A stretch of 64,000 bases of DNA from Dolichospermum sp. FACHB-1091 (GTDB lineage Bacteria; Cyanobacteriota; Cyanobacteriia; Cyanobacteriales; Nostocaceae): NCBI RefSeq assembly GCF_014697585.1, contig NZ_JACJSB010000020.1, forward strand, positions 1 through 64,000. The letters run 5' to 3'. Below are positions 26,435 to 35,671 of the stretch, in pieces (position 1 is the first letter of the stretch; the number at the start of each line of letters is the position of its first letter). The position numbers and the translations under genes are program-made. The notes under the pieces were generated by a model that searched no databases, was not told the DNA's origin, and saw only the letters and a list, made by a program, of their open reading frames with translations.

Positions 26435-27535
26435 TTACAATAATGATAACTGCTCTTTGGGTGGCTTAAAACCCATGTGTTGATAAGCTGCTTTTGTTGC
26501 TATTCTACCCCTTTGTGTTCGGCTTAAATAACCTATTTGCATTAGATACGGTTCATAAACTTCTTCAATGGTTTGGGTGTCTTCCCCCGTAGTAGCAGCA
26601 ATGGTTTCTAAACCCACTGGACCACCATTAAAGTTTTCAATAATTACACTGAGCATTTTTCTATCTGTCCAGTCCAAGCCACAGGGATCAACTTGAAATA
26701 ACTGTAATGCTTCTGCTGCTACAGCTTCGTTAATTTCCATCAAGAGTTTTACTTCCGCATAATCACGGACTCTTTTTAAAAGTCTGTTAGCAATTCTTGG
26801 TGTTCCCCGCGAACGTTTAGCTATTTCCGTAGCCCCATCTAAACTAACTGCGGTCTCTAATAATTCAGCAGTGCGGAGAACAATCTGAGTTAGTTCTTCA
26901 ACTTCATAAAAGCGTAACTTTTGAATTAAGCCAAAGCGATCGCGTAATGGTGAAGTTAAAGCTCCGACGCGAGTTGTCGCCCCTACTAAGGTAAATTTAG
27001 ATAAAGGTATACTTCTAATTCTGGCGCTAGAACCCTTACCTATGGTAATATCTAGGCGGTAATCTTCCATCGCTGGATACAAAATCTCCTCTGTCATCCG
27101 GGATAGACGATGAATCTCATCTATGAATAACACATCTCCCGGTTTGAGGTTAACCAATAACCCCACAATGTCCCGTGGTCTTTCCAAAGCTGGGGCGCTG
27201 GTAATTTTGTAGTTTACTCCCATTTCCGATGCTAAAATCATGGCCATTGTGGTTTTACCTAAACCTGGAGGTCCATACAACAGCAAATGATCCAAGACCT
27301 CATTCCTCGACTTAGCTGCTTTAATGGCTATATCCAAAACATCCTTTAAATCCTGTTGTCCTATGTAGTCAGCAAACCGCTGGGGACGTATACTTTCTTC
27401 TGGTTTACCTTGTTCATTAATAGCAGCCTCCGACTGTAACAGACTTTCAGCAGCAGGTACTTTAGCTGATTTCTGTGGCTGTTTTACTTCTTTGTTGGGT
27501 TCTGGAGGCTGTTTTTTGGAGGAGATAATTGCCAT
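26435..27535 (-). CDS. ruvB: Holliday junction branch-migration ATPase RuvB
   Basis: RuvB drives branch migration of Holliday junctions with RuvA during recombination repair. The 366-aa protein shows Walker [15 protein letters not shown], Walker [13 protein letters not shown], sensor [18 protein letters not shown], the arginine-finger region, and the C-terminal winged helix with [16 protein letters not shown]. An N-terminal Lys/Pro/Glu-rich tail of about 40 residues is longer than in proteobacteria, as is common in cyanobacteria. ruvA and ruvC are not adjacent. Confidence 0.97.
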   Translation of the reverse strand: MAIISSKKQPPEPNKEVKQPQKSAKVPAAESLLQSEAAINEQGKPEESIRPQRFADYIGQQDLKDVLDIAIKAAKSRNEVLDHLLLYGPPGLGKTTMAMILASEMGVNYKITSAPALERPRDIVGLLVNLKPGDVLFIDEIHRLSRMTEEILYPAMEDYRLDITIGKGSSARIRSIPLSKFTLVGATTRVGALTSPLRDRFGLIQKLRFYEVEELTQIVLRTAELLETAVSLDGATEIAKRSRGTPRIANRLLKRVRDYAEVKLLMEINEAVAAEALQLFQVDPCGLDWTDRKMLSVIIENFNGGPVGLETIAATTGEDTQTIEEVYEPYLMQIGYLSRTQRGRIATKAAYQHMGFKPPKEQLSLL

Positions 27536-27657
27536 AATTTTCGGTAATTCAGAAGTTCAGAAATCGGGATTTAGCACCGCTAAACCTTTACAGGAGTCAG
27601 GATCTAACACCAGTATAGGATATTTACGGTTACTTTCAATCCAGTGACAATGCCAAA

Positions 27658-27689
27658 AAATATAAATGTTTACATAAACATTTATATTT
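27658..27689. repeat. 32-bp perfect AT-rich palindrome
   Basis: Two 15-base arms (27658-27672 and 27675-27689, beginning AAATATAAATG) are perfect complements around a two-base centre. It lies about 120 bp upstream of the ruvB start. It could extrude as a hairpin, or serve as a protein-binding site. Confidence 0.8.
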
Positions 27690-27792
27690 ACTTTTTAAGG
27701 TAATTTATCTGACCTAGTAGATAAGTATCTGAGTCAAAGTAATTCCCTCTTTTAGAAACAAAAAATATCAAAAAATATCTGGATTTCTTGTC

Positions 27793-27890
27793 TGTTCCCT
27801 ATTCCCTGTTCCCTGTTCCCTATTCCCTGTTCCCTATTCCCTATTCCCTATTCCCTGTTCCCTGTTCCCTGTTCCCTGTTCCCTATTCTC
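27793..27890 (+). repeat. Heptamer tandem repeat (TTCCCTR), block 1
   Basis: About 14 consecutive copies of TTCCCTG or TTCCCTA. This is the short tandemly repeated repetitive (STRR) class described from heterocystous cyanobacteria. Confidence 0.95.
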
Positions 27891-28220
27891 TATTGTAAAT
27901 ATACAGTTGATTTTGCATCACTACTTACAGAGTTGATAGTTAAGTAGGTGAATGGAAAAAACGACATAAGTAACAAAAAGTAAAGTTGCTCAAAACCTAT
28001 TTCCTATTCCCTATTCCCTATTCCCTGTTCCCTGTTCCCTGTTCCCTATTCCCTATTCCCTGTTCCCTGTTCCCTGTTCCCTGTTCCCTGTTCCCTGTTC
28101 CCTATTCTCTATTGTAAATATACAGTTGATTTTGCATCACTACTTACAGAGTTGATAGTTAAGTAGGTGAATGAAAAAAACGACATAAGTAACAAAAAGT
28201 AAAGTTGCTCAAAACCTATT
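27884..28220 (+). repeat. 219-bp tandem duplication carrying a repeat element
   Basis: A segment starting TATTCTCTATTGTAAATATA and running through TAAGTAGGTGAATG to CAAAACCTATT occurs at about 27884-28002 and again at about 28107-28220 with only a few differences, a spacing of 219 bp. Heptamer block 2 lies inside the period. Confidence 0.9.
28001..28112 (+). repeat. Heptamer tandem repeat (TTCCCTR), block 2
   Basis: About 16 copies of TTCCCTA/TTCCCTG between the two copies of the duplicated unique sequence. Confidence 0.95.
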
Positions 28221-28336
28221 CCCTATTCCCTATTCCCTATTCCCTGTTCCCTGTTCCCTGTTCCCTGTTCCCTATTCCCTATTCCCTATTCCCTATTCCC
28301 TTGTCATAACGACAATTTTTAACGCCAACCTACTTA
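28160..28336 (+). mobile_element. MITE-like element with TAAGTAGGT ends, heptamer-expanded copy
   Basis: Bounded by TAAGTAGGT (28160-28168) and its complement ACCTACTTA (28328-28336). Inside are CGACATAAGTAAC, AAAAGTAAAGTTG, then about 12 TTCCCTR heptamers (28216-28301), then CTTGTCATAACGACAATTTT. The same element without heptamer expansion is at 43093-43207. A truncated left half also starts at 27941. Confidence 0.85.
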
Positions 28337-28544
28337 GTAATTCTGACAATTTTCAGTTTTAACCCGGAACACTAAAACAGTAATTGATAATTATTCAGTC
28401 CTATTTTTCAATTACACCCATACCTCCTTGAGTATATTTGAGTCTGGACAAGACCCATTGGATCTTGATCCACTCTTGTCATCTATTCCCCAATTGCCTT
28501 TACAATTAAAATTCCTAGCAATTACCAGGAGCAAAAAAGTTATT

Positions 28545-29318
28545 ATGTTGTCTAAAAGAATCTTACCTTGTCTAGATGTCAAAGCTGGCAGAGTTGTCAA
28601 AGGAATTAACTTTGTTGATCTCAAGGATGCGGGTGATCCGGTAGAACTGGCCAGGGTTTATAATCAAGCCGGTGCTGATGAGTTAGTATTTCTAGATATT
28701 ACAGCCACTCATGAAGACAGAAACACGATTATTGATGTGGTTTACCGCACTGCTGAACAGGTCTTCATTCCCCTGACCGTGGGTGGAGGAATTCAAACCT
28801 TAGAAAATGTTAAAGATTTATTACGAGCCGGGGCTGACAAGGTTAGTATTAATTCTGCGGCGGTCAGAAACCCAGATTTAATTAATCAAGCCAGCGATCG
28901 CTTTGGAAATCAGTGTATTGTTGTAGCTATTGATGCTAGATGCAGACCTGATACCGAGAATCCGGGCTGGGATGTATATGTTCGCGGTGGTAGAGAAAAT
29001 ACTGGTATAGATGCTTTAGAGTGGGCTAAAGAAGTAACAAAAAGGGGGGCGGGAGAATTATTAGTTACAAGTATGGACGCTGATGGTACTCAAGCTGGTT
29101 ATGATTTGGACTTGACAAAAGCGATCGCTAATGCTGTAGAAATTCCTGTCATTGCTTCTGGTGGCGCTGGAAACTGTGAACACATTCACACTGCTTTAAC
29201 TCAAGGTAAAGCGGAAGCCGCACTGTTAGCATCATTGTTACATTTCGGACAACTCAGCGTAGCACAAATTAAGAATTATTTGCAAGAACGTAATGTTCCT
29301 GTTCGTCTTCCTGCTTGA
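28545..29318 (+). CDS. hisF: Imidazole glycerol phosphate synthase, cyclase subunit
   Basis: HisF closes the imidazole ring in histidine synthesis, using ammonia from HisH, and releases AICAR to purine synthesis. I chose the ATG at 28545, which gives [20 protein letters not shown] and puts the two catalytic aspartates at the canonical Asp11 and Asp130; AGGAG lies at 28527-28531. The frame extends 39 codons further upstream without family features. The 257-aa (beta/alpha)8 barrel has the usual phosphate loops ([17 protein letters not shown]). hisH is not adjacent. Confidence 0.97.
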   Translation: MLSKRILPCLDVKAGRVVKGINFVDLKDAGDPVELARVYNQAGADELVFLDITATHEDRNTIIDVVYRTAEQVFIPLTVGGGIQTLENVKDLLRAGADKVSINSAAVRNPDLINQASDRFGNQCIVVAIDARCRPDTENPGWDVYVRGGRENTGIDALEWAKEVTKRGAGELLVTSMDADGTQAGYDLDLTKAIANAVEIPVIASGGAGNCEHIHTALTQGKAEAALLASLLHFGQLSVAQIKNYLQERNVPVRLPA

Positions 29319-29418
29319 TATCAGATCATAGCGACCAACTACCGCCGTCGAACATCAAACACAGTTTTCTGAAAGAGTGTTAAGATAATGGTACTTCTAT
29401 GAAGAAATATTAAGAAAT

Positions 29419-29610
29419 ATGTTGATTCCTATTTTAATCTTTGATGTGGCGCTTGTAGCATGGTCTCTACACCTGATGGAAAAAGCTTTTGAGCATAAAG
29501 AATTTTCTTTCATGTTAGCTGGTATGATAGTGGCATTAGCCGCAGTAGCAATGCTGGTGGTCTATTTTTTAATGGGACACTGTATGAGCTATTTGTTACA
29601 AATTTCTTAA
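29419..29610 (+). CDS. Small two-helix membrane protein
   Basis: A 63-aa hydrophobic protein with two transmembrane helices (MLIPILIFDVALVAWSLHLM and LAGMIVALAAVAMLVVYFLM) joined by a short charged loop (EKAFEHKEFS). It is not recognised by name. The composition is that of a real small membrane protein, and nothing lies opposite it. No strong ribosome binding site. Confidence 0.55.
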   Translation: MLIPILIFDVALVAWSLHLMEKAFEHKEFSFMLAGMIVALAAVAMLVVYFLMGHCMSYLLQIS

Positions 29611-29753
29611 TTAAAATAGAGGTCAAAATGATTCCGTGGACTAGGAAATGATATATAGTTATCATCAACAGAATTAAGGCTTATCTATAGCCATTAGAGA
29701 AATTCAATTGTTATATTAAACTAAATCACTAGTATGTTAAGGATTTAGTAACT

Positions 29754-30440
29754 GTGCGAGATGATTTACAAGAATTGGATATTAGTCATGACGAACTGCA
29801 AAAATTGACTAACTTACCTGTTAATAATAAATTAATAATTATTACCGATATTATTCAGGAATTAAGTAGACAATTGCTAAAAAAAGTTAAAGAAACAGAA
29901 AATCCAACGTTAGTTTTTGCAGGACTTTCTATTTGCGCTTTTATATATCTGTTGGTAAAGTCATCATTTTTAATACCATTGATTGTCTTTCTTTTTTGGA
30001 CAGGGGGAAGTATACAAACTATATTGTATTTCCTATGGAAAGGAAAAAGTAGGTTTCTCAAACAACATCAGACAAATTCTTTACGGATTTTATTGAATGA
30101 TGTAGAAAGATATAATTCCGTGATTAAAGCTATAGATATTAATGACCAAATCGAGGATGCTGGTAATTTAGGAGTGGGTATTCAAGAAAGAGAAAAAGTA
30201 TTAGCAGCACTGGAACTAACGAGGAATGATTTAATCCGCGCTTTAAAGACTGAGAGAATTTTGCGAGAGAATAAAAGTTTTATTATTACTAATTCTGATT
30301 TATTTGCTAATAATTTAGCAACTTTAGCCTCAATGCAAATTACAGAAGAAGCCACAGAACATGGTAAATTATTAAATGAAGCTTTACAAATTTCCTTAGA
30401 TGTACAACAGGAAATGAAAAAGTTGCAAAATAAAAGTTAA
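29754..30440 (+). CDS. Hypothetical membrane protein with helical cytoplasmic domain
   Basis: A 228-aa protein with GTG start; AAGGA lies about 10 bases upstream. Two adjacent hydrophobic helices (TLVFAGLSICAFIYLLV and FLIPLIVFLFWTGGSIQTIL) are flanked by helical, charged N- and C-terminal regions. The C-terminal part has weak heptads. I do not recognise a family. A DUF1350 gene follows 40 bp downstream and may be co-transcribed. Confidence 0.6.
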   Translation: MRDDLQELDISHDELQKLTNLPVNNKLIIITDIIQELSRQLLKKVKETENPTLVFAGLSICAFIYLLVKSSFLIPLIVFLFWTGGSIQTILYFLWKGKSRFLKQHQTNSLRILLNDVERYNSVIKAIDINDQIEDAGNLGVGIQEREKVLAALELTRNDLIRALKTERILRENKSFIITNSDLFANNLATLASMQITEEATEHGKLLNEALQISLDVQQEMKKLQNKS

Positions 30441-30480
30441 AATCAGAATACAATCATTAGACAATTAATAAATTCTAGCA

Positions 30481-31254
30481 ATGAACTGGCAAGAAATTAG
30501 AGGTAATTGGGTCATTATTCCCCGTCACCCCGTGGGGATTATTCACTTTTTAGGTGGTGCATTTGTAGCTACTTTACCACATTTAACCTATCGTTGGTTA
30601 CTCGAACATCTCGCTGCTAAAGGATATGTAGTGATTGCGACACCTTTCGTGAACACATTGGATCATATAGCGATCGCCAAAAATGTATTAATTAACTTTG
30701 AACGCACCCTAGAAAGGTTACAAGAATCAGGAGAAATACGGAAAATTTACCTTCCTACCTATGGAATAGGACATAGTATGGGTTGTAAACTGCATTTACT
30801 TATTGGTAGTCTTTTTTCAGTACAACGTGCTGGTAATATTTTAATCTCCTTTAATAACTTTGCTGCGAGTGAAGCTATACCCTTAGTAGAACAGTTAAAT
30901 TCTCAATTAAATTCCCAATTAGACATTGAATTTACACCTACACCTGCAGAAACCAACCAGATAGTACGCGAAAGTTATCAAATTCGGCGGAATTTATTAA
31001 TCAGATTTAATAAAGATACTCTAGATCAATCAGCAGACTTAACAAAAATTTTACAAAAACTCTTTCCTGATATGATAACAACACAAACTTTATCAGGAAA
31101 TCATACCACACCTTTAGGACAGGATATTAAATGGCAACCTGGAAATTCTTTCAGTCCTTTTGATGCTTTAGGACAATGGTTAAAACAAGAAGTTTATCGA
31201 GATCTAAATCAATTAAAACAAGTTATGTTATTCTGGTTAAGTCCCCTTTCATGA
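30481..31254 (+). CDS. DUF1350 family alpha/beta-hydrolase-like protein
   Basis: A 257-aa protein resembling DUF1350, found in cyanobacteria and plants. The start NWVIIPRHPVGIIHFLGGAF and the stretch YGIGHSMGCKLHLLIGS resemble the oxyanion loop and nucleophile elbow (GHSMG) of alpha/beta hydrolases. Function is not established. Length matches the family. Confidence 0.82.
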   Translation: MNWQEIRGNWVIIPRHPVGIIHFLGGAFVATLPHLTYRWLLEHLAAKGYVVIATPFVNTLDHIAIAKNVLINFERTLERLQESGEIRKIYLPTYGIGHSMGCKLHLLIGSLFSVQRAGNILISFNNFAASEAIPLVEQLNSQLNSQLDIEFTPTPAETNQIVRESYQIRRNLLIRFNKDTLDQSADLTKILQKLFPDMITTQTLSGNHTTPLGQDIKWQPGNSFSPFDALGQWLKQEVYRDLNQLKQVMLFWLSPLS

Positions 31255-31332
31255 TTCTAATTTAATACTTTCAGAAAATTGAGAAAAGCCTTGATTACTA
31301 GGTTATGTTCCCTAAATCAACCTAACAAATAT

Positions 31333-31359
31333 GTTGGGTTTTGCTCCCCTCAACCCAAC
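31333..31359. repeat. Small palindrome (GTTGGGTT / AACCCAAC)
   Basis: Perfect eight-base arms at 31333-31340 and 31352-31359, 78 bp past the DUF1350 stop. Similar TTGGGTTTnnC-AACCCAA palindromes are common in cyanobacterial intergenic DNA. It may terminate the upstream transcript. Confidence 0.6.
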
Positions 31360-31531
31360 CTACAAAAAAGTAAAGGTATTGTAATTGATATTTATTTAAA
31401 GTGTCATTATATCTCAGGTCATTTGCATATAAATTACATCAAATTTAGGGAAAGATATAAAACTTCTACTCTCTGCACCTCTGCAGGAGATAAATCAAAG
31501 ATATAATTTTAATTATATTCAGTAACATCCA

Positions 31532-32668
31532 ATGTTTGAAATATTAGTAATTGATGATGATCGCTCCGTACAAATATTTCTGAAAAGAATTTTAGAAAAA
31601 CAAGGTTATGAAGTGATTACTGCTAGTACGGGAGAAGAAGGAATTTTAAGAACTTTAGATTCACATCCAGCCCTAATTATATGTGATTGGATTATGCCAG
31701 GTTTGAGTGGTTTAGAAGTGTGCGATCGCATTAAAAAAGATCCCAGATTATCTACCACATTTTTTATTTTATTAACATCTTTAGATTCAGTCGCTAATCG
31801 AGTGAAGGGATTAGATGCTGGTGCTGATGATTTTATCACCAAACCTATTGAACAAAATGAACTACAAGCAAGGGTAAGAGCCGGTTTACGTATACATCAA
31901 TTAAGTCATGATTTACATACCCAAAAGCTCCTTTTAGAAACGGAATTAGCCGAAGCTACAGAATATGTAAAATCTCTTTTACCTCTACCTCTTAATCACC
32001 CTTTGAGTATTAAATTTAAGTTTGTGCCATCACGGCAACTTGGTGGAGATTGTTTTGACTATAATTGGCTTGATCCCGATTCTTTAGCAATCTATTTATT
32101 AGATGCTTCTGGCCATGGACTCAAAGCGACTTTACCATCTATTTCCGTATTAAATCTATTACGTTCCCGCGCTCTCAATGATTTAAATTACCATCAACCT
32201 AGTGAGGTTTTAGCGGCTTTAAACAATACCTTTCAAATGAATTATCAAAATGATAAGTATTTTACGATTTGGTATGGAGTTTATAATCGAATTAGTCGTC
32301 AGTTAACCTATTCTAGTGCTGGACATCCCCCAGCAATCATTCTCTCTGGAAACTCCCTCGTTAACACAGAAGTAAAAAGATTAAAAACTCCAGGAATACC
32401 GATTGGGATGTTTCCTGAAGCCAAGTATGTTGATGCTTCTTGTCACATTGAGAAGTCTAGCACCCTTTATATTTTTAGTGATGGTGCTTATGAAATAACT
32501 CAATCAAATGGTACTCTTTGGAGTTTAGAAGGTTTAATTCAGATTCTCATTAGCTTACAGTATTCTGTTAATAACCAACTTGATTATATACTGGACTACC
32601 TAATTAACTTAAACTCCAAAGAAACATTTGAGGATGATTTATCTATTCTTCAAATCAAATTTGATTAA
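31532..32668 (+). CDS. Response regulator with PP2C-type (SpoIIE/RsbU-like) phosphatase
   Basis: A 378-aa two-domain signalling protein. Residues 1-120 are a receiver domain with phospho-acceptor Asp52 (LIICDWIMPG), the acidic pair DDD near residue 8, and Lys in ITKPI. A helical linker leads to a PP2C/SpoIIE phosphatase domain with GGDCFDY, DASGHGLKA and SDGAYE metal-binding motifs. Family members dephosphorylate STAS-domain antagonists. A STAS gene lies tail to tail with it (stop codons adjacent), so a phosphatase-substrate pair is likely. Confidence 0.92.
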   Translation: MFEILVIDDDRSVQIFLKRILEKQGYEVITASTGEEGILRTLDSHPALIICDWIMPGLSGLEVCDRIKKDPRLSTTFFILLTSLDSVANRVKGLDAGADDFITKPIEQNELQARVRAGLRIHQLSHDLHTQKLLLETELAEATEYVKSLLPLPLNHPLSIKFKFVPSRQLGGDCFDYNWLDPDSLAIYLLDASGHGLKATLPSISVLNLLRSRALNDLNYHQPSEVLAALNNTFQMNYQNDKYFTIWYGVYNRISRQLTYSSAGHPPAIILSGNSLVNTEVKRLKTPGIPIGMFPEAKYVDASCHIEKSSTLYIFSDGAYEITQSNGTLWSLEGLIQILISLQYSVNNQLDYILDYLINLNSKETFEDDLSILQIKFD

Positions 32669-32995
32669 TTAGCTGACAGAAACTAAAAGATTTTCAAAGG
32701 TCTCTTGACTAGGAACAATTGTAAATTTGCTATCCATGCCAGTTAATTCAAATAACATTTTAACTTGGTCATTAGCAGAACAAATAACCATCTTGATCCC
32801 AAACTCCTGTAAGGTTTTAAATGTTGAAACTAAAGTACCTAAACCAAAACTATCCATAAAGGTGACATTATGACAATCAATCAACACAATTTTTATTCCA
32901 GTTGCGATCGCTTCTTTGATATTTTTATGAAATTCCGATGAGGTACTGGCATGAAAATTTCCATTGATTACAATCACTTTTACCTGCTGATTCAT
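32669..32995 (-). CDS. STAS-domain anti-sigma-factor antagonist-like protein
   Basis: A 108-aa STAS protein of the SpoIIAA/RsbV type. The conserved phosphorylatable Ser49 sits in FMDSFGLGTLVS. Phosphorylation by a serine kinase and dephosphorylation by a PP2C partner would switch its binding. It converges directly on the response-regulator/PP2C gene with no spacer, which supports a partner-switch module. The kinase (RsbW-like) is not in the window. Confidence 0.9.
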   Translation of the reverse strand: MNQQVKVIVINGNFHASTSSEFHKNIKEAIATGIKIVLIDCHNVTFMDSFGLGTLVSTFKTLQEFGIKMVICSANDQVKMLFELTGMDSKFTIVPSQETFENLLVSVS

Positions 32996-33193
32996 AAGAT
33001 ACTAATCTTGATTTAATTTCAGAGTGTTTAGATGGTGATGTTGTTAGTATATACTAAATATTTAGATATTACAAAAAATATTTAGTAAAGAAAAACATCA
33101 AGTGTTCTTTAATTAAGAATACATTAATGTTTTTGAAAAATAAAACAGGAAACTTCAAGAGTTTCTGATCAATTTATCAACAGAAAATAAACT

Positions 33194-33862
33194 TTACATC
33201 GGACTTACCCTAGCTCGATATAGCAACTGATCACGTTGCATATAGCCTGCATAACGTACCGTAACTATCTCTCCTGGTTGTGCTGTTCCCTCCAGTAATT
33301 GATGCAATTGCGGATTATAGGGGATTTGATCACCCACAGAAGCGATCGCCCTCACACCCCAAGCCTGTAATAATGCCTCTAAAGGCTTATCTACCAAAGG
33401 TAATATTTTTACTGCTGCTAACTGATGATCCTCCCTAGCTCTATAAGCCGCTGTTGGCCATTGTAGCAGCAGTGATTCTAATATTTGTAAACTTGACCGC
33501 TGAAATTCCTGTTGTAATAATTCCCTTTGTTGTAACATTGACAACGATATTCTTTTATGCTCATTTTGTAATTCTGTTATTTGTTGTAATAAGTCTATAT
33601 TATAATCTTCACGCTGAGTTTTTGCTGTTTTCAATGATAAACCCTGAACACCAAAAGTTTCTGCCAATTCACCCCCAGATATTTGCAAAACCTGTGATAT
33701 TTTTAGTAATACCTCCACCCGCATCTGCCGAATTTTTCCCCTCCGTAACTGCAAAATTTGCCACTGAGAAACACCAGCAGCTAGACTCAAGGATTTAAAA
33801 CTGGTAAAACCGACCTTTTGCATTAAATTTTGCAAATTCTGGGTGAAGTCAGCTTGGGACAT
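33194..33862 (-). CDS. HTH-coiled-coil protein with GrpE-like C-terminal domain
   Basis: A 222-aa protein starting at the ATG at 33862; a TTG two codons earlier is less likely. Residues about 10-65 are a Cro/XRE-type helix-turn-helix (SLAAGVSQWQILQLRRGKIR). Residues about 90-130 form a Gln-rich coiled coil. The C-terminal 60 residues (YNPQLHQLL, PGEIVTVRYAGYMQRDQLLYRARV) match the GrpE beta-domain pattern (lHxa...G.V..v...GY...dr.lR.A.V). A fusion of DNA-binding-like and nucleotide-exchange-like parts is unusual; function unknown. Confidence 0.7.
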   Translation of the reverse strand: MSQADFTQNLQNLMQKVGFTSFKSLSLAAGVSQWQILQLRRGKIRQMRVEVLLKISQVLQISGGELAETFGVQGLSLKTAKTQREDYNIDLLQQITELQNEHKRISLSMLQQRELLQQEFQRSSLQILESLLLQWPTAAYRAREDHQLAAVKILPLVDKPLEALLQAWGVRAIASVGDQIPYNPQLHQLLEGTAQPGEIVTVRYAGYMQRDQLLYRARVSPM

Positions 33863-33868
33863 GGGCAA

Positions 33869-34001
33869 AAGCGTATAAGGCGTTAATAGCCATTATACCC
33901 CCTTATATGGCTTTATTCTTCTAGTCAACTTCCGAGCATCCTTTGAAGATAATGACTTTTACAAAAGGCGTAATGGTATCATAGAAGCGTATAAGCGAAA
34001 A
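33869..34001. promoter_or_regulatory. Divergent promoter region with repeated AAGCGTATAAG
   Basis: AAGCGTATAAG occurs at about 33869-33879 and again at about 33985-33995 between the HTH-GrpE gene and the SpoIID-type gene. Each copy is close to a GGCGT(T)AAT phrase. Two copies of the same non-palindromic motif in a divergent promoter suggest an operator, possibly for the HTH protein itself. No binding evidence. Confidence 0.35.
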
Positions 34002-34081
34002 ACATATAATTAGGTAATAGGCAAAAGGGTTAATTATTGAAAATCTTGCCGATAGCATAAGGGTAATCAGAATTAGTCTTC

Positions 34082-35671
34082 ATGAAAATATTTTTTTGGC
34101 GTTCTTCCTACAGATTAATCACAACCCTGTGCTTGTTGGGATTGACTGCTGCATCAGAACCAGTAAGCAAGAATCAGGATGTAGAATTGCAAATTGGCAT
34201 TGTGCAGCGATTTGGGGCTAAACCCACCGACAAATTAGAATTAGCCCCCACAAAAGGCGATCGCTTAACATTAAAATTTGTGGTTGATAATCAGCAGCAA
34301 ACCTTAACCACCGACCAACCCATTCGGTTAGCAACAGTTATGGAAACCTTGATCCAACGGGAGATTAAGGAAGTATTAGTTTTGGGTGACTTCCGTACCT
34401 TTGAAACAGCCGAAGATAGCGCCAACCACTGGCGCTCCCAGGGGATAGAAGTGGAAATAGCCCAGCCAGAACGCTGGCAAGTATGGGCAAAACGGGACGT
34501 TTACAGCACTCCCTTAATTCGCCGTTTGCTATTACAAAGTATAAAAACATCTGGCGATCAAAATGCTTATTTAGCCACAAATATTCGTCAACAAGTACCA
34601 AAAATTACTTGGAGTGTCAATGGCAAAAAGTACAGTCCAAATTATCTAGAAGTAAGTACAGGTAAAGACATAATTAAGGTCAAGACAGGTGATCAATCCA
34701 AAACAACCCCCCAAAAAAACTTCAACTATGGGGGAAGAATGACTTTACAGCCCAATGCTTACGGGAATTACACTTTAGTCAATACAGTACCATTAGAAAC
34801 CTATATTCGTGGTGTTTTACCCTATGAAATTGGTACAAACGCGCCAAAAGCAGCCCTAGAAGCACAAGCCATTATTGCTCGCACCTATGCCTTACGTAAT
34901 GTCCGTAGATTTGCAGTAGATAATTATCAGTTATGTGCTGATACTCACTGTCAAGTTTATCAGGGACTCAGCGGAGTTGCTAAAAATACAGATCAGGCCA
35001 TTGCCTCTACTAGAGGTCAGGTTCTTACTTATAAGAATGAAATAGTTGATGCTTTGTATTCTTCCACTACAGGTGGTGTAACTGCTAACTTTAGCGATAT
35101 TTGGAATGGTGAAGACCGTCCCTATTTAAAACCAGTTATAGACGCTGCTAATAGTAATATTTGGAACTTGTCTAATCAGAATTTAGCAGATGATCAGAAT
35201 TTCCAGAAATTCATCGCCCTCAAGGACGGATTTAATGAGAGTACATGGGATGTATTCCGTTGGCGCCGAGAAACTGATATCAATACAATTACCAAAGACT
35301 TGCAGAAATTTTTACGAGCTAAAAAAAGCCCTGACAGCAAATTCCAAACAATTCAGGCCATGTCTATCGTTAAACGCAGTCCCAGTGGCAGAATTTTAAA
35401 ATTAGCTGTAAAAACGGATATCGGTATTTTTACTTTACAAAAAGATGAAGTTCGCAGTGCTTTTGCAGCACCCATTAGCACGCTTTTTTATATTGAACCT
35501 CTTAACAAAGGACAAAGGAATATTTGGGGATATGCTTTTATCGGTGGTGGCTTAGGACATGGCGTGGGTTTGAGTCAAACAGGCGCTCAGAATTTAGCCA
35601 AGTTAGGTTGGTCTAGCGCCAAGATTCTAGAATTTTATTATCCTGGTACTAAAATTAAAGGCAGTAGGTAA
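34082..35671 (+). CDS. SpoIID/LytB-domain protein
   Basis: A 529-aa exported protein. Residues 1-25 form a signal peptide or anchor (RLITTLCLLGLTAASE). The C-terminal two thirds is a SpoIID/LytB domain: VPLETYIRGVLPYEIG, the stretch LEAQAIIARTYALRN, and the late GGGLGHGVGLSQTGAQNLA. SpoIID enzymes are lytic transglycosylases acting on denuded peptidoglycan; in cyanobacteria the role is not defined. The final codons of this gene are included in the ferredoxin block duplication. Confidence 0.9.
   Translation: MKIFFWRSSYRLITTLCLLGLTAASEPVSKNQDVELQIGIVQRFGAKPTDKLELAPTKGDRLTLKFVVDNQQQTLTTDQPIRLATVMETLIQREIKEVLVLGDFRTFETAEDSANHWRSQGIEVEIAQPERWQVWAKRDVYSTPLIRRLLLQSIKTSGDQNAYLATNIRQQVPKITWSVNGKKYSPNYLEVSTGKDIIKVKTGDQSKTTPQKNFNYGGRMTLQPNAYGNYTLVNTVPLETYIRGVLPYEIGTNAPKAALEAQAIIARTYALRNVRRFAVDNYQLCADTHCQVYQGLSGVAKNTDQAIASTRGQVLTYKNEIVDALYSSTTGGVTANFSDIWNGEDRPYLKPVIDAANSNIWNLSNQNLADDQNFQKFIALKDGFNESTWDVFRWRRETDINTITKDLQKFLRAKKSPDSKFQTIQAMSIVKRSPSGRILKLAVKTDIGIFTLQKDEVRSAFAAPISTLFYIEPLNKGQRNIWGYAFIGGGLGHGVGLSQTGAQNLAKLGWSSAKILEFYYPGTKIKGSR

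Larger units (their letters stand above)
27536..28544. other. 1-kb repeat-filled intergenic region between ruvB and hisF
   Basis: No gene seen. It holds an AT palindrome (27658-27689), three blocks of 7-bp repeats and a 219-bp tandem duplication, listed separately. The last 120 bp before hisF look like ordinary leader; a reading frame extends back to 28428 but lacks HisF features. Confidence 0.8.

Noticed and set aside
27793-28301. CRISPR array
   Set aside because: The repeats are 7 bp with no spacers of constant length, and no cas genes are in the window.
28428-28544. 39-codon extension of hisF
   Set aside because: No HisF has it, and the start at 28545 gives canonical residue numbers for both catalytic Asp residues.
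31279-31506. 75-aa ORF between the DUF1350 and PP2C genes
   Set aside because: It reads through a GTTGGGTT/AACCCAAC palindrome and low-complexity DNA, with no protein-like features.
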